The notes beneath the pieces were generated by a model. That model made no database searches. It worked only from the letters and a program-made list of their open reading frames with translations, and was not told the origin of the DNA. 64,000 bases of DNA, from positions 4,107,241-4,171,240 of the forward strand of contig OY855909.1 in assembly GCA_963693305.1 (NCBI GenBank), read 5' to 3'. Origin of the DNA: Meandrina meandrites. Taxonomy: Eukaryota; Cnidaria; Anthozoa; Scleractinia; Meandrinidae. Positions 1 through 12,739 of the stretch are shown here, one piece after another; position 1 is the first letter of the stretch; each line of letters starts with the position of its first letter. The position numbers and the translations under genes were made by a program.

Positions 1-3000
1 AGCAATGCCGTAAGTCTCGTGCATGCATAATTTTAATTTTGTGTACGTGTCGTGTGAATCTCTAGACTGTTTGATGAAGCGTTTACTTTATTTTTCATGA
101 CGGAACGGTTATTTGTATTCAGTGTTGACAAATATATTGAGGAGCCCCATTCAATTCCAAGAACTCAATTGACAAGCGAAGCGAATTTGAGCACCGTGTG
201 CCTTGAACATGTTTACTCACAGCGTGGTTGCTCCCTGGTCAGAATTTACTGAATAAATAAAATGTTACGTAATCATAAAATTTCTGCAAAGTAATTTAGA
301 AAATTAAATTTATTATTATTTTTTTTAAATTTGTAGAGGTGTGATGTGCTTGAACTTCAAAAACAAAAAACTTTCACTATCGAATCTTAAGATCTGCCAG
401 TTCTGCCAGCAGGAATATAATTTATGAATTTATATCGAGGGCCACGTATTTACTGTCTAGACGGGAATAATTATTCTAGAAACGTAGTATATTGTTTACC
501 TAAAATGGAAGATGCAATCTGGATGATCTTTAATTTCATATCATAGAAACTTTAAAAATTATAAACGTTTAGAAATTCTAATGAGCCCATCTTGGTTGAA
601 ACAAAGTAAAACTCTGTCAGTAGGGGCAGATCCCGGATTTTTATTAGGAAGGGGGGTGCACATCCAGGATTTTTCTTAGAAGGGGGTGAATACCAGCTGT
701 ATTAGAAAGGCACCTGGTTATCTCAGGAGAGGGGGGGGGGGCTGTGCACCCCCTACACCCTCCCCCTAGATCTATCCCTGGTCAGTAACAGTACAATAAT
801 ATTAAACTTAACATGCTTACTATCAAACAGGATATCATCACATGGAGTGCGAGTGTTGTACTACATTAAAGAATATTGCCCAATTAAAGACTCGTCTAAC
901 ATGACCATCAGTGACTGGATAGAAATAGCGCTGGATATTAAAGACAACTACAATAGCTATGATGGATTTGTGGTGATACATGGCACAGATACTATGGCTT
1001 ACAGTGTGTCTGCCTTGTCGTTCATGCTGGAAAGCCTTGGAAAGTCTGTAGTTTTTACGGGATCACAGGTATGAAGAATCTTAAAGGGAAATTAGTCAGG
1101 GAATTTTGAAAATTGGTGCCTGTAGCAACCATGTCTATATGGAAACATCTGTAAATTTAGTGCTTTTTATAAAAGAAATTATATCTTGTTGAATATTCAA
1201 TGTTTATTCCTCTATTATACATTTCTGTGTCCCACAAGGAACTACCAAATTAGAGAATTTCATTGGCTAAATCAATAATATTGGCTGTAGTCTAGATTTT
1301 CCCAGAGGCCTTCCAAGGGGTAAAAGCAACATGCGACATGGCCCTGAATACCACCGACATGGGAATTTCTAAACAGCGACAAGTGACACGATTACTCTGC
1401 TAAATTGCGACAGCAACACAATAAACGCTAAAAATGACAGCGAAATCAGAAAGTTGTGCATTTACCAATAACTGTTAAAAATTAGCTAATAAATATACAA
1501 TAAATATAGCATGAAAGTGACTCAAAATGCAGGAAATGACATTCCTGACAGCTCAGATTTTCAAAATTTCCCGGGGGTGCATGCCCCTGGACCCCCCTAG
1601 CAGCATACATTTTCACAATTCAAAATTTTTGCCAACTGCGCCTCATGAAAGTCCAGTTACAGTCCTATGACAAAAAAAAAATAAGTGACGGCGATATTTA
1701 CAAACACTACGGAAAACAACAGTGAAATTTTCAGCTGTTGGTTAAGCGACATTGGTCTTCAGAAGCATGTGACATTGCGACCTGGCTACCCCCCTTGGAA
1801 GGCCTCTTCCCATCTAGACTGGCATCTAGACCAGCACAGCTTGCAGTGAGAAAGTTACAAAGAAAAAAATACCAAAAATCAGTGAGTATGAACTGTCTAC
1901 ATGAGCGAATTTAGTTTTCTTCTTTGGCCATGTATTAAAGTGTATACGACAGATTTTTTTTATTTGCTTGATCGAATCTACAGGCAATGCTGATTTGAAC
2001 ATTGAAAAATAAGCACTCAAAATCATTTTTTCACTGTGTCTTAGCCACCCGAAAATGTGAAATGTCACTTCCGGTTGGGTCAAAAACCACGTGAGGAAAG
2101 GACCTGGGACTAGATGAGCCATGAGGTCAAAACCAGAACGTCCTCACAAGAAACAAACAAACTGATCTTAACTACTAAAACTGTACTACTAATTAGTTGT
2201 GTTACCAGAAAACCAGAAAAAAAAACAGCTGCAACATTCCTTAGTAAATTCCTTGTTCGGTTTGTTTGTTTCTGGTGAGCAGCTTCTGGTTTTGACGTTA
2301 TGGCTTATCTAGTCCCAGGTCCTTTTCTCGCGTGGTTTTTGACCTAACCGGAAGTGTAATTCAACGTGTTTGGACTGCTAAAACGTGGTGAAAACAAAGA
2401 CTTCGAATTTTTTTTTCTGATGTTCAGATCAGCATCCCACGTAGTTATCAAGAAAATAAAAAAAAAATCTGTCATATACACTTTAAGTATCTTATTAACC
2501 AAGCTTAGATGGTCTGATCTATATGGGAGAATCTTGATCAGGGTTGTGAGTACAGACCTCACTGCGTTCGGTCTGCACTCACAACCTCAGTCAAGATTCT
2601 TCCATACAGACCTCCTGTTTGGTTAATAAGAACTAAGTATTTATTTTATTTGTTCCTGTATAAACTAGGTACCAATTTATGAGCAGAGAAATGATGGTCG
2701 GGATAACCTCTTGGGTGCCTTAGTCATAGCTGGGCATTATGTTATTCCAGAGGTCAGTAGAAGTTGTTTTGCTGCACTTTAAATTGACTGTACCTTCCTT
2801 TTACTAACTTACTTTTTACTAACAGATGATTGCCCACAGCGAAAAATGTAATACATTGGTTGTCAGGCTTGAATTTCGGAGTTCGCATGTTATTCAAAAA
2901 CACAATAATTTCTTGAAGTTTTTTCCTGCATTAGGTGACTCTGTATTTTGCCGGTTGTTTGTATCGAGGAAACCGTTCCACGAAAGTGAGTGCTGGGAGT

Positions 3001-6000
3001 TTTGATGCTTTTGATTCTCCAAATCTTCCTCCACTGGTGACCATGAAGGTGAAAATTGAAGGTAAAAGTTTCAAATTAGTAAGAACAATAATTATAATAA
3101 TAGCAATAAACAATATATATGGCATACCTTCTATTTAAAATTCACTTTCAACTTGTCTGTTTTTCTTGCAGTTCAGTGGGATGCAATATTTCGGTCAAAC
3201 AATGGCAGCAAGTTTACAGTTCATACCAACATGAACCCTAACATTGGTCTTTTGAGGCTCTTTCCTGGCATAACAGCTGAAACTGTAAGTGACATTGGAA
3301 TATTGGTCATTTTTGTTCTCTACCTGATCAAAATAATGTTAGTTGGAAACTTATTAATAATTTCATTAGATCTGAGCACTTCGTTCTGGGCAGCAGTTAG
3401 CTTTCAGAAGACAAAATCATCCTGGCTTATTTTTGAATTATTTTACACTGTCTCTGTCACTTATTGAACAGGTGCGTGCATTTCTGAAGCCCCCTATGTT
3501 GGGTGTGGTCCTACAGACGTATGGGTGTGGAAATGCACCTAACAACCGTGATGATCTCATTACTGAAATAAAGAAGGCCACTGGACGGGGTGTGTTGATC
3601 ATCAACTGCACCCAGTGTCTCCATGGCCCAGTAGTTGATCAGTATGCCACAGGAAAGGTGAGATCCCCTGTATGTGCATGTGTGTGTACTGTTCAGGTTC
3701 AAATGGAACAGCTGCAGTGTTCTCTGTGGTTAGTACAGTACTGGACTCTAGATTGGGCAGTCCAGGCTCAACTCTTGGCTGAGGTCATTCTGAATGTTGT
3801 CCTTTTGAATTCGGTGGGGCCCAAGACACTTTTGCTGCCACCCAGGACTATAAATGGGTCCAGGGGGTGTAGCAATGCTCCTAACCCCTTCATGCGGGCA
3901 GAGTTAAGTGCCAGGAGCTATGGGCCACTCGAGTTTCAAAAGCTTTACTTTTAGCATTATCCACCCTGTGAAAAACTGATGTTTAATAGTTCAGATCTAG
4001 TGTGATCAAAAAGTTGGTTGAAGAATAAGCCGAGGATAAAAACTGCCTAGGACGCACACCTACACCAAACATTTGAGGAGTAACACCTCTTGGTGTGACT
4101 AACACCTTTCGTTGCCCCTTTTTTACCAGGTTTTGTTAGATGCAGGAGTAATTCCTGGATCAGACATGACTCCTGAAGCTGCTCTTACAAAACTCTCCTA
4201 TGTGCTGGGAAAGACAGATCTTAGTTGGAATCAGAAACAAGAGGTATTCTCTGCTATTAACAAATAAGTTTTATACAGATCAAGTAATTTTATTTATTTA
4301 TTATTTATTTGTTTCTTTATTTTAAAGTTCCTTTACATTGCGTTTTTACTAGCCACAGTTTTACTGGCAAGTTGCTTGGGCGACATGAAAACAAATGCTG
4401 GGAGGTAATTAACTTACAATAGATTAGAATTCGTCCAAGTCTCACAGAATGATCCAATTAGAATTCAAAGCCACAAAAATGGAACATGTTCGAAGTGTAC
4501 AAGAAACTTGCGTAGTCATGGTTGTTTTTGAGCGATGACGTCATAGAATGACGTCATCGGTTAATGCTGTAAAGTGGAAAAGCGATGGAATTTATGGAAT
4601 TTTTGGTGTTACGGTGTGAGCGCGATTACTCCCTGAATTGAACCGAAGAGCATTGGGAACTAGGTGCATGGTTTGTGTTCTTGTTCTTGTCGTCGTGCGA
4701 GTGGACGGGATCTGTTGTCTGTTGCAATCGACCGATCTTTCTAGAACCAAATAGGATTGGGAACTAACTTCAGGGATAAACGTCAGTAGAAAAGAATTCA
4801 AGTAAAACTCAATGAGAAATCACGGCGTAGAACTCAAAGCAAAATACTCCCGGGCAGTTAGAAAGGACCGATTCTATGTATAAACGAAAGAGACAAATTA
4901 TATTTGATGTGTTTTATTAGATTTAGTAAACAGAAATCTTTACATTTTTTAAAAGAAAAGGGCTAAACATTTTCAAGACAGCGTTTGACCTTGTATCGTA
5001 TGTCGTCAGTATCGGATGTCGCGCTACAAGATAACGCAGCTTTTGTCAAACAGTCATTCAAAACAGAAGTTCAGGAATAAACGTCAGTAGAAAAGAAATC
5101 AAGTTTAACTCAACAAGAAAGCACCGCGTAGAACTTAAAGCAAACTACTCCCGGGCAGTTAGAAAGGACTAATTCTAAGTATAAGCGAAAGAGACTAATT
5201 ATATTTGATGTGTTTTATAAGATTTAGTGAACAGAAATCTTTAATTTTTTTTAAAACAAAAGGGCTCAACAATTTCAAGACAGCGTATGACCTTGTATCA
5301 TATGTCGTCAGTATCGAATATCTCCCTGCAACATAACGCAACTTTTGTCGACCAATCATTCAACACAGAAGTTGTCAGCTATTTTTATTAACTTTCTTGA
5401 AATTTTCTGTCAAATTTCCTGAAAATTCTTAAAGACCCCTTGTGAAACGTCATCGCTTCTGCATGCATTGCGTGCCGTTTATTTGGTTTTGCTGTAATAA
5501 TTTGTTTCAAGTGCAGATTGAAAAGCCAGCTAGTAAAGGGATTGATTTGTCTTTCATCTCGTTTCTTGTCAGTTGATAAGGAATAACATTCGAGGAGAAC
5601 TCACTGTGGCTCATACAAGGGAACAGTTCTCTCTGAAAGATAACTCATTCATTGCTGCCGTCGCCTCTTCACTGCAGATCAGCTCCAGCAAGGTAAACAT
5701 TTCTTACACTTTATTTCCCAAGGGATAACAACCCTCCAAGTTAAGACCATTTTAGTCGCCATGGTGACAAAAATTTTGGAGCTGGCGACTGAATTGGAAC
5801 CGAAGTCGCCAGCCAGGCGACTAAAATTGAGAAGAAGGATTGAAAGCGTGAGCTTAATTTAGCGACTAAAAGTTTTCACTGGCGCTCAAACTTGAACAGT
5901 CGGTGGCCAAATGGCCACTAAGGAAAAAAATAAACTTGGAGGGTTGGATAATCAATATGTATTTTCTCCTAACATCATCCACACATTGTCAAGTGGATAT

Positions 6001-8137
6001 GATGAGAATCTATAGAATGGTCAATGACAGGACGTTGCATTGTTTAGATGTGGACATTTTTATCAATGTTTGCAGATGGTAACATTTTCTGTTGAATTGA
6101 AACTTGCTCGCTAACCTTAGACTGGAAACATTGATACTGCTATGTGATGCTTTGTTCAGGAGATGAAATACATCAGGCAAGCCCTATTTCCAGTGCTCAT
6201 GAGCTGTGCAACAAGTGTTGGAAATGTCAAGACCCTGGAAGAACTTCTTAATCAGGTACAGCGGTAGTGTGTAGCGTAATAGTATGTTACACGGGCTCTC
6301 ATTAGCTATGTTAGCTATGCATCTAATGTATCATTGCATTTTGTTGGCTTTGTTGCATTTTGTGGGATTTATTGAAAATGGACGCTTCTTGTTTGCATTG
6401 CGTGATGTAACTAGCCTGCGTGCCCCATCTTTTTTTCCCTCTCTCCCTCTCCCCTCCACTTTCGACACCAGCTACGCAGGCTAGATGTAACACACGTAAA
6501 GCTTGAGAGAATTCGTAAGAGCTGAGTAAATTAACCCTCACCAGCAACTTAGGTATAGGTAAACCTTTTAGACCCTCTCAGATTTTCTGCTTTTTACACC
6601 AGCCCATGCAAACATGTGCTCCTTTAGCACCAAAGTAATTTTTAGAGTATATCAGAATCTATATCAAATTTAGGCAGAAGTATAGGATGATACAGCTTAT
6701 AAACCACCCCACTTAAAAATAACACGGTTCGACTCTGATTTTCAGGGTGCTGATGTTAACGCCACTACGGACTATGATGGCCGAACTGCTCTTCACATTG
6801 CGTGCGTGGAAGGGAACTGTGAAGCTGTCAAATTTCTCCTGCAACATGGTGCGTCGACGCAATTTAGAGACAGATTTAACAGTTCTCCTCTTGACGACGC
6901 CATTAAATTCCGGCATAAAGAGATCGTGAAAACGCTTCGGAAGGCTGGCGCTCAGCTCATGAAAACCTCCATGGAGACTGCTGTTGAAATATGCCGCTTG
7001 GCGGCCAAAAATCGCGTGGATGACTTACTGGTGTGGCAGCTAGCAGGCGTGGATTTAAATGCTTGTGATTATGACAAGAGAACGCCTCTTCACGTGGTGA
7101 GTACAGGCTTGAAATATATTGCATGTAATTCTCTTTATGTCCCTCATAGCCTCCATAAACAGTGAGATCTATGTATTTCTTACGCACTCAATATTCTTCC
7201 ACCGAAAATTCGACCTGAAAAATTCCTTACTGATGATGTAGCTCTACAAATTAAAGATCCGTGCTGTGTCTCTGATTGGTTGTAACTTGCGCGCGAAAAT
7301 TCAAAACGGAGCAACAACCAATCAGAGACACTGCTCGGATCTTTGTAGAGCTACGTCATCAGAATAGAATTTTTCAGGTCCAGTCTCAGACGTCTTCTTG
7401 AGTGAAGAAGAAAAACTGAGGTCACGCAAAGACAGACGGTTGTTTACTTTTGCTGTTCTATTTTGTGACAGCCATACACTTCTTTTAAAGGAGCAATGTC
7501 AAGGGGATTTCACAGATTTTTGGTCTAAACGTTTCTGAAATTAGTGGTAGGCAACTTACCCATGAAAAACATAACGTCTAAAGGAAGATATAATCTGTTA
7601 AATTTTGCGTAGAGAAATCAAACCAGAGTTATTAATATCAATTTTTTTTTGAAGACGCATAGAAACAACTTGAAAAGTTTAACCGCAATTTTTCAAATTG
7701 TAATCCACTTCCATCCAAGCCATCCGCAGCCAAAGATTTTTGTTAACAGTTTCAGTGCTCTAATATAGCAATTGTTAATAAAGAATGTACCATCATTTTT
7801 AGGTTTCCTACGTCACAAATATAGATTTTTAGTTGTTCAAAAAGCCATGAAACAGCCCCTTGAATGCCCGTTTTGCGAATCTTCTGATAGTTGACTCAGA
7901 TACTTGTTATGAAGTTATTTATTCATTTAACCAGTCCTCAGCTCGCTTGTTTCTTCTTGTCTTCTGTTTCAGGCTGTTTCTCGTAACAATGCTGAGACGG
8001 TCGCCTTCCTGCTGGAGCATGGTGTAAATCCAACCCTTCGTGACGTTTTTGGCAGCACGGCTTTGGACAATGCTAAGTCGTATGATTTAGAGAACATTGT
8101 CAATATGTTGGAAGAATACTGTGGGGGAAACAACTGA
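1..8137 (+). CDS. ASPG: L-asparaginase / 60 kDa lysophospholipase with ankyrin repeats, copy 1 (5' end off window)
   Basis: Predicted type I L-asparaginase (asparagine to aspartate plus ammonia) with C-terminal ankyrin repeats, as in animal ASPG; cytosolic by family. Exons read from splice sites and homology to copies 2 and 3: 1-9, 831-1068, 2669-2752, 2935-3061, 3172-3284, 3472-3657, 4130-4243, 5573-5692, 6160-6255, 6746-7096, 7973-8137 (stop TGA 8135-8137). All introns seen are GT-AG and phases join in frame. The second active-site motif HGTDTM lies in 831-1068, the catalytic-type Lys sits in NRSTKVSA, and the AQ/GSQ-type strand ends the second exon. Ankyrin units are in the 6746-7096 and 7973-8137 exons. 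The exon holding the TGG nucleophile motif is missing because the window starts inside the gene. It is clearly more diverged from copies 2 and 3 than they are from each other, so it is the older paralog. No disabling change is seen. Confidence 0.9.
623..780. mobile_element. Short non-autonomous element in the first intron seen of copy 1
   Basis: The 7-bp flank GTCAGTA occurs at 616-622 and 781-787; the ends GGGGCAGATC and GATCTATCCCTG are roughly inverted. G-rich interior. Superfamily unclear. Confidence 0.5.
1289..1820. mobile_element. Inverted-repeat element in copy 1 intron
   Basis: Left end AGTCTAGAT...AGAGGCCTTCCAAGGGG and right end CCCCTTGGAAGGCCTCT...ATCTAGACT are complementary over about 30 bp. 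The interior of about 470 bp has no convincing ORF. Confidence 0.65.
1930..2492. repeat. Long foldback repeat in copy 1 intron
   Basis: Arms of about 230 bp (roughly 1930-2160 and 2255-2492) are imperfect complements, including the CACTTCCGGTTGGGTC-type segment and its partner. Open frames here are by-products of the repeat. Confidence 0.7.
2491..2630. repeat. Palindromic element next to the 2669 exon
   Basis: CTTATTAACCAAG at the left and GGTTAATAAG at the right bound two arms of about 60 bp, meeting near 2561. It ends 38 bp before an asparaginase exon. Confidence 0.75.
4520..5490. repeat. Dispersed repeat R1 with internal tandem duplication
   Basis: This stretch of copy 1 intron is matched in reverse orientation by 22,545-23,450 (shared marks: ACGTCAT...GACGTCATCGG, CCCTGAATTGAACCGAAGAG, ACCCCTTGTGAAACGTCATC). 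Inside it, 4772-5070 and 5071-5370 are a direct repeat of about 299 bp. No ORF or clear target duplication. Confidence 0.7.
5729..5946. mobile_element. MITE with 5-bp TSD in copy 1 intron 8
   Basis: Inverted ends CAACCCTCCAAGTT and AACTTGGAGGGTTG, flanked on both sides by GATAA (5724-5728, 5947-5951). The interior carries repeated TGGCGAC/GTCGCC motifs resembling the element at 19950-20846. Confidence 0.8.
6412..6483. mobile_element. TAGCCTGCG-family mini element (72 bp)
   Basis: Ends TAGCCTGCGT and ACGCAGGCTA, flanked by GATGTAAC on both sides (6404-6411, 6484-6491). The interior is a pyrimidine tract. Other members of the family duplicate 9 bp. Confidence 0.75.
7212..7380. mobile_element. 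Palindromic MITE in the last intron of copy 1
   Basis: GACCTGAAAAATTC at the left and GAATTTTTCAGGTC-type sequence at the right, with further inner complementarity (GTAGCTCTACAAA, GTCTCTGATTGGTTGT), make a 169-bp hairpin. No ORF. Confidence 0.75.
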
Positions 8138-9717
8138 GTATTCTCAATGTTCTGTTAAGTGGGAAAAAATTGTTGGAAAAGGGATCTGATGCAGACTTTA
8201 TGATCCGTGTGCGAGTACGAAATTTGACCGCAAGTTTTCAGCAGAACGTGTGAAGCATGTCATTTTTGGCAGGAATAGCGTGGTAACAGTCGTCATTCAC
8301 TGCTGCAATATAAAGGTACGAGCCAGAGGGTCGAGCTTTCTTGGCGGGAAAAGCGCGGCGGCCGTTATTTACTGCGGATTTGCACCATGTGACCGTTTGT
8401 GTAAAAGGCCCACTAAGTTGCAGAGTGCTTTTTGCGATACCTGTTGCTAAAAATTGCAGTCAAATGTCATGCAGTTAAAAACTACCACCAATCGTATTCA
8501 AAACTTGGTGTTTCTAAACGGAATTATTTGAGGTATTTGGAGAGAATTTTCTAAAATATTATAAGAATTGTAAATAAGACTAGTAAAATGCTATGAAATT
8601 TAATTCAAACCTCAGTATTCATTTGCAACGAGCAGAACCTCATTTTTCTCATGGTTAGTCGGGTGGGCGAGCGTGCGAGGTGATCACTTCCAACCAGGGC
8701 TCGCGCGTGGCGTCTCCTCGCGCGAAGTAATTTTCTGGTGCACTCGCATGCCCGCCGACTCGACTGACACTGAGAAAAATGAGGGACTACTGTGAGGGAA
8801 TTATATAGACCATTCATGTCATTAAATTGGTGAGATTATTGCGCGTTATGTTTTGGGGCTTATTTTCGGGAAGTAGTGCGATTATGGCTATATCAGAGAA
8901 TACTTTTCACCGATTTAGAGTTAATATTCTTCGGAAGAATCGTAGAATAACAATCGGAAGAATTGTATAATATGGAGAATCGTGTATAACTTGGAGAATG
9001 TATATATTTTACTATTTTCTGATTTAGCCATAATTTTTTTTGGAAGTATGCACTGGTAATTCATTAAAATGCATAAATTAGAGACACTATTTATTTTTGT
9101 ATTTATTCCATCAGGGTTTGTAAATCTCATTTCACAAAGTAAGACTAAGGGGCAAATTTGCTCACTTTCCAACTAAAAATGGACAAATATAACGTTGTTA
9201 GGAATATGGTTTCTGGGGACACTTTTTAAAATGAATTTTCACTTTCGAACTTGTAGTAGTTCAGGGGTGAGTCAAAAGACAATTTTAGTCGTAAGTGTGT
9301 GTTAAAGTTACTAAGTATATCATTTGTAAATATTTTTGAATCGCTAGAAGCAGTTAAACAGTAGTCCCTAGTTTACCGTAATGGGTTCATTCAGTGCCGT
9401 TTTTTTTTTGTTTTGTTTTTTTTTTGGGGGGGGGGGGGAGGAGGGAGGGTATTTAATTTTTGGGAGCTTGAGCGAGAGAAGAGCGTTTAATATACTGTTG
9501 ACAGAAACCCATTGACGCCTCTTGTCTTCACATTACTAAGAGGTTGCAAGAAGTTTCGCTTAACTAAAGCGAAGACCAGAGAAATTCACGGTGCAATTCA
9601 GAAATGTTTGTGCTCGTAATTGCACATCAAGGTGCAATTACTTGCCCGATAGCTATAAACAGTTAAACCATCGCTGACGGACACTTCCTAAAGGATACTT
9701 CTTGTAAGTGGACACTT
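8138..9717. other. Intergenic DNA after copy 1; start of the duplicated unit
   Basis: From about 8261 (GGAATAGCGTGGTAACAGTC) this matches 31,750-33,150 almost base for base, marking the left edge of the segmental duplication about 120 bp past the copy 1 stop. It includes a poly-T/poly-G tract near 9400-9440. No gene is seen. Confidence 0.7.
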
Positions 9718-10541
9718 GAATTGCTACTATGATCAAATTTTCACCCCTTGCAATTTTACGCGTTTCAAAGAGTATTTAATGAAAGATTTAAAATGCTGTT
9801 TACCGTTTTCAAATATCTATTTTAGTTCCAGAGCTATTTAAGCTTAAAAAAATCGTAAAATATGCAAATTAGGGAACTGATGACGTCATGTACTCAACCC
9901 AATTTTTTGTCACGTACAAAAATTAAGTTATCTCGGTCATTTTTCTGCAGAGACCAATGAAACTTGGCAGCCTAATAGTTCCTCGGGAGACACACCTACA
10001 GCTGTAATTAAATTATGTTACCATGGCAACCCACTCTTTTCCAGTCCCCATCAATTTTTTTTTAATATTTCAGAATTTTTCAGTTCGGAAAAATTAAACC
10101 CGGGCAAGACGTCTGCCAAATCCATTGATATGCTTGCTAGATCACACATGTAAAGCATTATTTACAAATATTAACGGAGAATGCCAGAATTGGCCAGAAA
10201 GGCCTTAAACATGGGGGGGATCTGGAACCTAGTATGTTGCCATGGTAACCAAGTTGTCAAGTTCACATTGTGAAACACAACTAGCAGAGTGTTACTGCAA
10301 AGAATCAGAGACTTTCAATACAAATTGGCTGAGATATCACCTTCGTATTTAATCAGAATTTGGTTGAGTGTATGACGTCACTACTTTGCTAATTTGCATA
10401 TTTTAAAAACTTGAATATCTCTGGAAAGAAAAGAGGTATTGGAAAACAGTAAACGGCATTTTTCTTCTCATATGGAGTACTTGTTAATATTTTAAAACGG
10501 TTGCAAAAGAAAACATGCGAATTTCATCATAGTAGCACTTT
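9718..10541. mobile_element. Foldback insertion upstream of copy 2
   Basis: Absent at the matching place upstream of copy 3 (34,835-34,850). Ends GAATTGCTACTATGATCAAA and ATTTCATCATAGTAGCACTT are inverted, and inner segments (including the AATTTGCATATTTTAAAAAC region) are complementary too. About 824 bp with no ORF. Confidence 0.65.
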
Positions 10542-11414
10542 AATCCCACAAAGCGGACACCTCTCTAAAGTGAACACTTTTCCTGGTCCATACAGTGTCC
10601 CGACTATATAAATTGTATTTTGTTTGGTCCTGTAACCATAGCATATACTAAAATATTAGTTGTAAAATTCAGGGTCCGGTTGTTCAAAAGCTGGATAATG
10701 CTATCCACCGGTTAAATTACCATCCAGTGGAAAAGTGTTGATAAAACACACAACGCTATCCACTGGATAGTGACTAATCCGGTGGATAGCATAATTTATA
10801 AAATTGTACAGCCAGAATTTATTTAAGGAAAACTTTTAACATGTCAAGTTGAATAAAATAAAACATTTTGGTTCATGTCATAAGGATTGATTTGGCTTCA
10901 GTTTGAAAAGTTAATCGCGTGGAATTTTCCTTTGGAGGCGTCTTTGGATCGAGATGGCGCCTGATATTGGATACTGGGATTTATAATATGTCAGGTCGTG
11001 AGGTAAATGTGGAGACTACACTGCAGTTTAACTGGGCGGTTGCTATGAATACCTGCCACGGATGCTAAATGAGTAATAATCCCAACAACAAATTTTCCAA
11101 TAATTTAAAGTACGGTACAGGAGCAAAACTCGGTGCAAAAATATTTCAGCACCTTGAAATTCATGTGTAAGGTAGCCTGGGTAGCAAGAGTTTCGGAACG
11201 GACGAAGGGTCATTCGCCAAAATGGGCAAAGAAAAAAAGCACTTGACGCACCCAAATTAAAATGTGGGAACACTTGCGACGCAGCCAACAGGCAACTGCT
11301 GGATAATTTAACGTGACTAGATTTGAACAGGTCTTCAAGGATCAGTTTAATACAACATTTACGCGCACACAAGGCCGTTACCGGTGAGCAGGGCGCTAAA
11401 AAGGAAGGGGTCCC

Positions 11415-11725
11415 CCCGGGGGGACTCCCATATGGAAGGGACGGGGATGCTCGTCGGAAATTTTGAATTTAACCCCTAAAAGAGACCAATCTGGGTGTGA
11501 CCGAACGTTATGCAGACCCCTAAAAGAGTAAATATAACGAATCAAAATTCTTTCTTTTTTGTTATTTCTTCGCGTGCAACCTTAAACGAGACCTTGACGG
11601 CTAAAAATAATGACATTTTGCCCACAACACCCTAAGCGAGACCAAAATCCGAAATTTACACCCCTAAGCGAGACGACGAGCATCCCCGTCAATTTCATAT
11701 AGGAGTCCCCCCCCCCCCCCCCCCG
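11415..11725. mobile_element. G/C-tract-ended inverted-repeat element upstream of copy 2
   Basis: ACGGGGATGCTCGTCG at the left and CGACGAGCATCCCCGT at the right are perfect complements; both ends run into G or C homopolymers. Interior has repeated CTAA(A/G)(A/C)GAGAC motifs. Absent upstream of copy 3 (near 35,940). Confidence 0.7.
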
Positions 11726-12234
11726 GGAGGGGGCCCTGCCGGTGAGTGTTGCTTGTCCGTCGCTAATTCACCACCTCTCCCCAGCTCCACCCTTTCTCCT
11801 TCATCCCTCGATCAACCTGGGTCTTCCAGTTTGATATGGTGTTCTTACATTTCAACATCCTATCCGCAATTTTGATTAAGGTTTAAGGAGATTCGTTTTC
11901 AAAATGCCAGCGCGCGGTTAGGTTTGGCTGTCATCCGTATTGGCCGTCTGTCACGGTAGTTTTACTGTTTGGCAGGGCAACGCCCAACTCTTCTTTCTCA
12001 TCCGGGCTTGCGATCGGCCATGGTGGATTTGTTTTACAGAACTGATCACAAACAAAATCATAGTTATTTTGGAAGCGAATTAAAATACTAATATTTCGTT
12101 GCACACTCCAGTGGAGCGTGAATCTTCCCTCCCCTCTTGAAAGCGACGATTCTCCAGTCTTTCACGGTCCTCATTTTCGGCTCGGTTGCGCAGACAAAAG
12201 ATGGCGAGTAAGAGTTTCTTAGCAGTCTCTTTTT

Positions 12235-12576
12235 CATTCTCGTCCCCATAGCCCTTTTCGCTTCTCTTAGCCGGCAGGGCCTTGGCACGAGAAACGAAGG
12301 GCTCTGGGGAACTCTTTGGGGACAATTCTGGGGACACAGGATTTCCAGTCCTAGATTCTAGGACTTCCGGTCTTCATGTATGCAGTCGTGATTTTTCTAA
12401 AGACTGTGTGGGACAGTCATGGCGTTTTTTACTTCCGCTCAAGATTTCTTTGTTTCAAACAGCCAATCAAAAAAATTCGAATTAATTCAAAAATCCCATG
12501 TCCCCAGAGCCCTTCATTTCTCGTGCCAAGGCCCTGCTGGCTAAGAGAAGCGAAAAGGGCTATGGGGACGAGAATG
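12235..12576. mobile_element. CATTCTCGTCCCC-family element with 9-bp TSD (Mutator-like)
   Basis: 342 bp with long inverted ends starting CATTCTCGTCCCCATAGCCC; perfect 9-bp flanks TCTCTTTTT at 12226-12234 and 12577-12585. Long TIRs with 9-bp TSDs fit the Mutator (MULE) superfamily. It sits in the copy 2 leader and breaks the uORF conserved in copy 3. Confidence 0.85.
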
Positions 12577-12613
12577 TCTCTTTTTGAGCTGTTTGTAGCG
12601 CGATTGTAGCGCT

Positions 12614-12639
12614 ATGAGCGACCCTGGAGAGAAGTCAGC
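12614..12639 (+). pseudogene. Orphaned start of asparaginase copy 2
   Basis: The bases from ATG 12614 encode MSDPGEKS, the same opening as copy 3 at 36467, and the DNA before them matches the copy 3 leader (36,295-36,466). The frame then runs into an 89-bp inverted-repeat element (12640-12728) and a further insertion of about 3.2 kb. The rest of the exon resumes near 15911. Seen directly: the match on both sides and the interruption. Inferred: this was the original start codon. Confidence 0.8.
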
Positions 12640-12728
12640 CATTCTCGTCCCCAGAGCCCTCCGTTTCTTTTGGTCACGTGGTCGGCGAAACGGCACAAAT
12701 AAAACGAGTAGCTCTGGGGACGAGAATG
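12640..12728. mobile_element. Minimal CATTCTCGTCCCC element inside copy 2 exon 1, 9-bp TSD
   Basis: 89 bp with ends CATTCTCGTCCCCAGAGC and GCTCTGGGGACGAGAATG, flanked by GAAGTCAGC on both sides (12631-12639, 12729-12737). It interrupts the ninth codon of the ancestral start region. Confidence 0.85.
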
Positions 12729-12739
12729 GAAGTCAGCGA

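Noticed and set aside
1826..2626. Several ORFs of 70-100 aa in a copy 1 intron
   Set aside because: They lie in foldback repeat arms and are mirror frames of each other.
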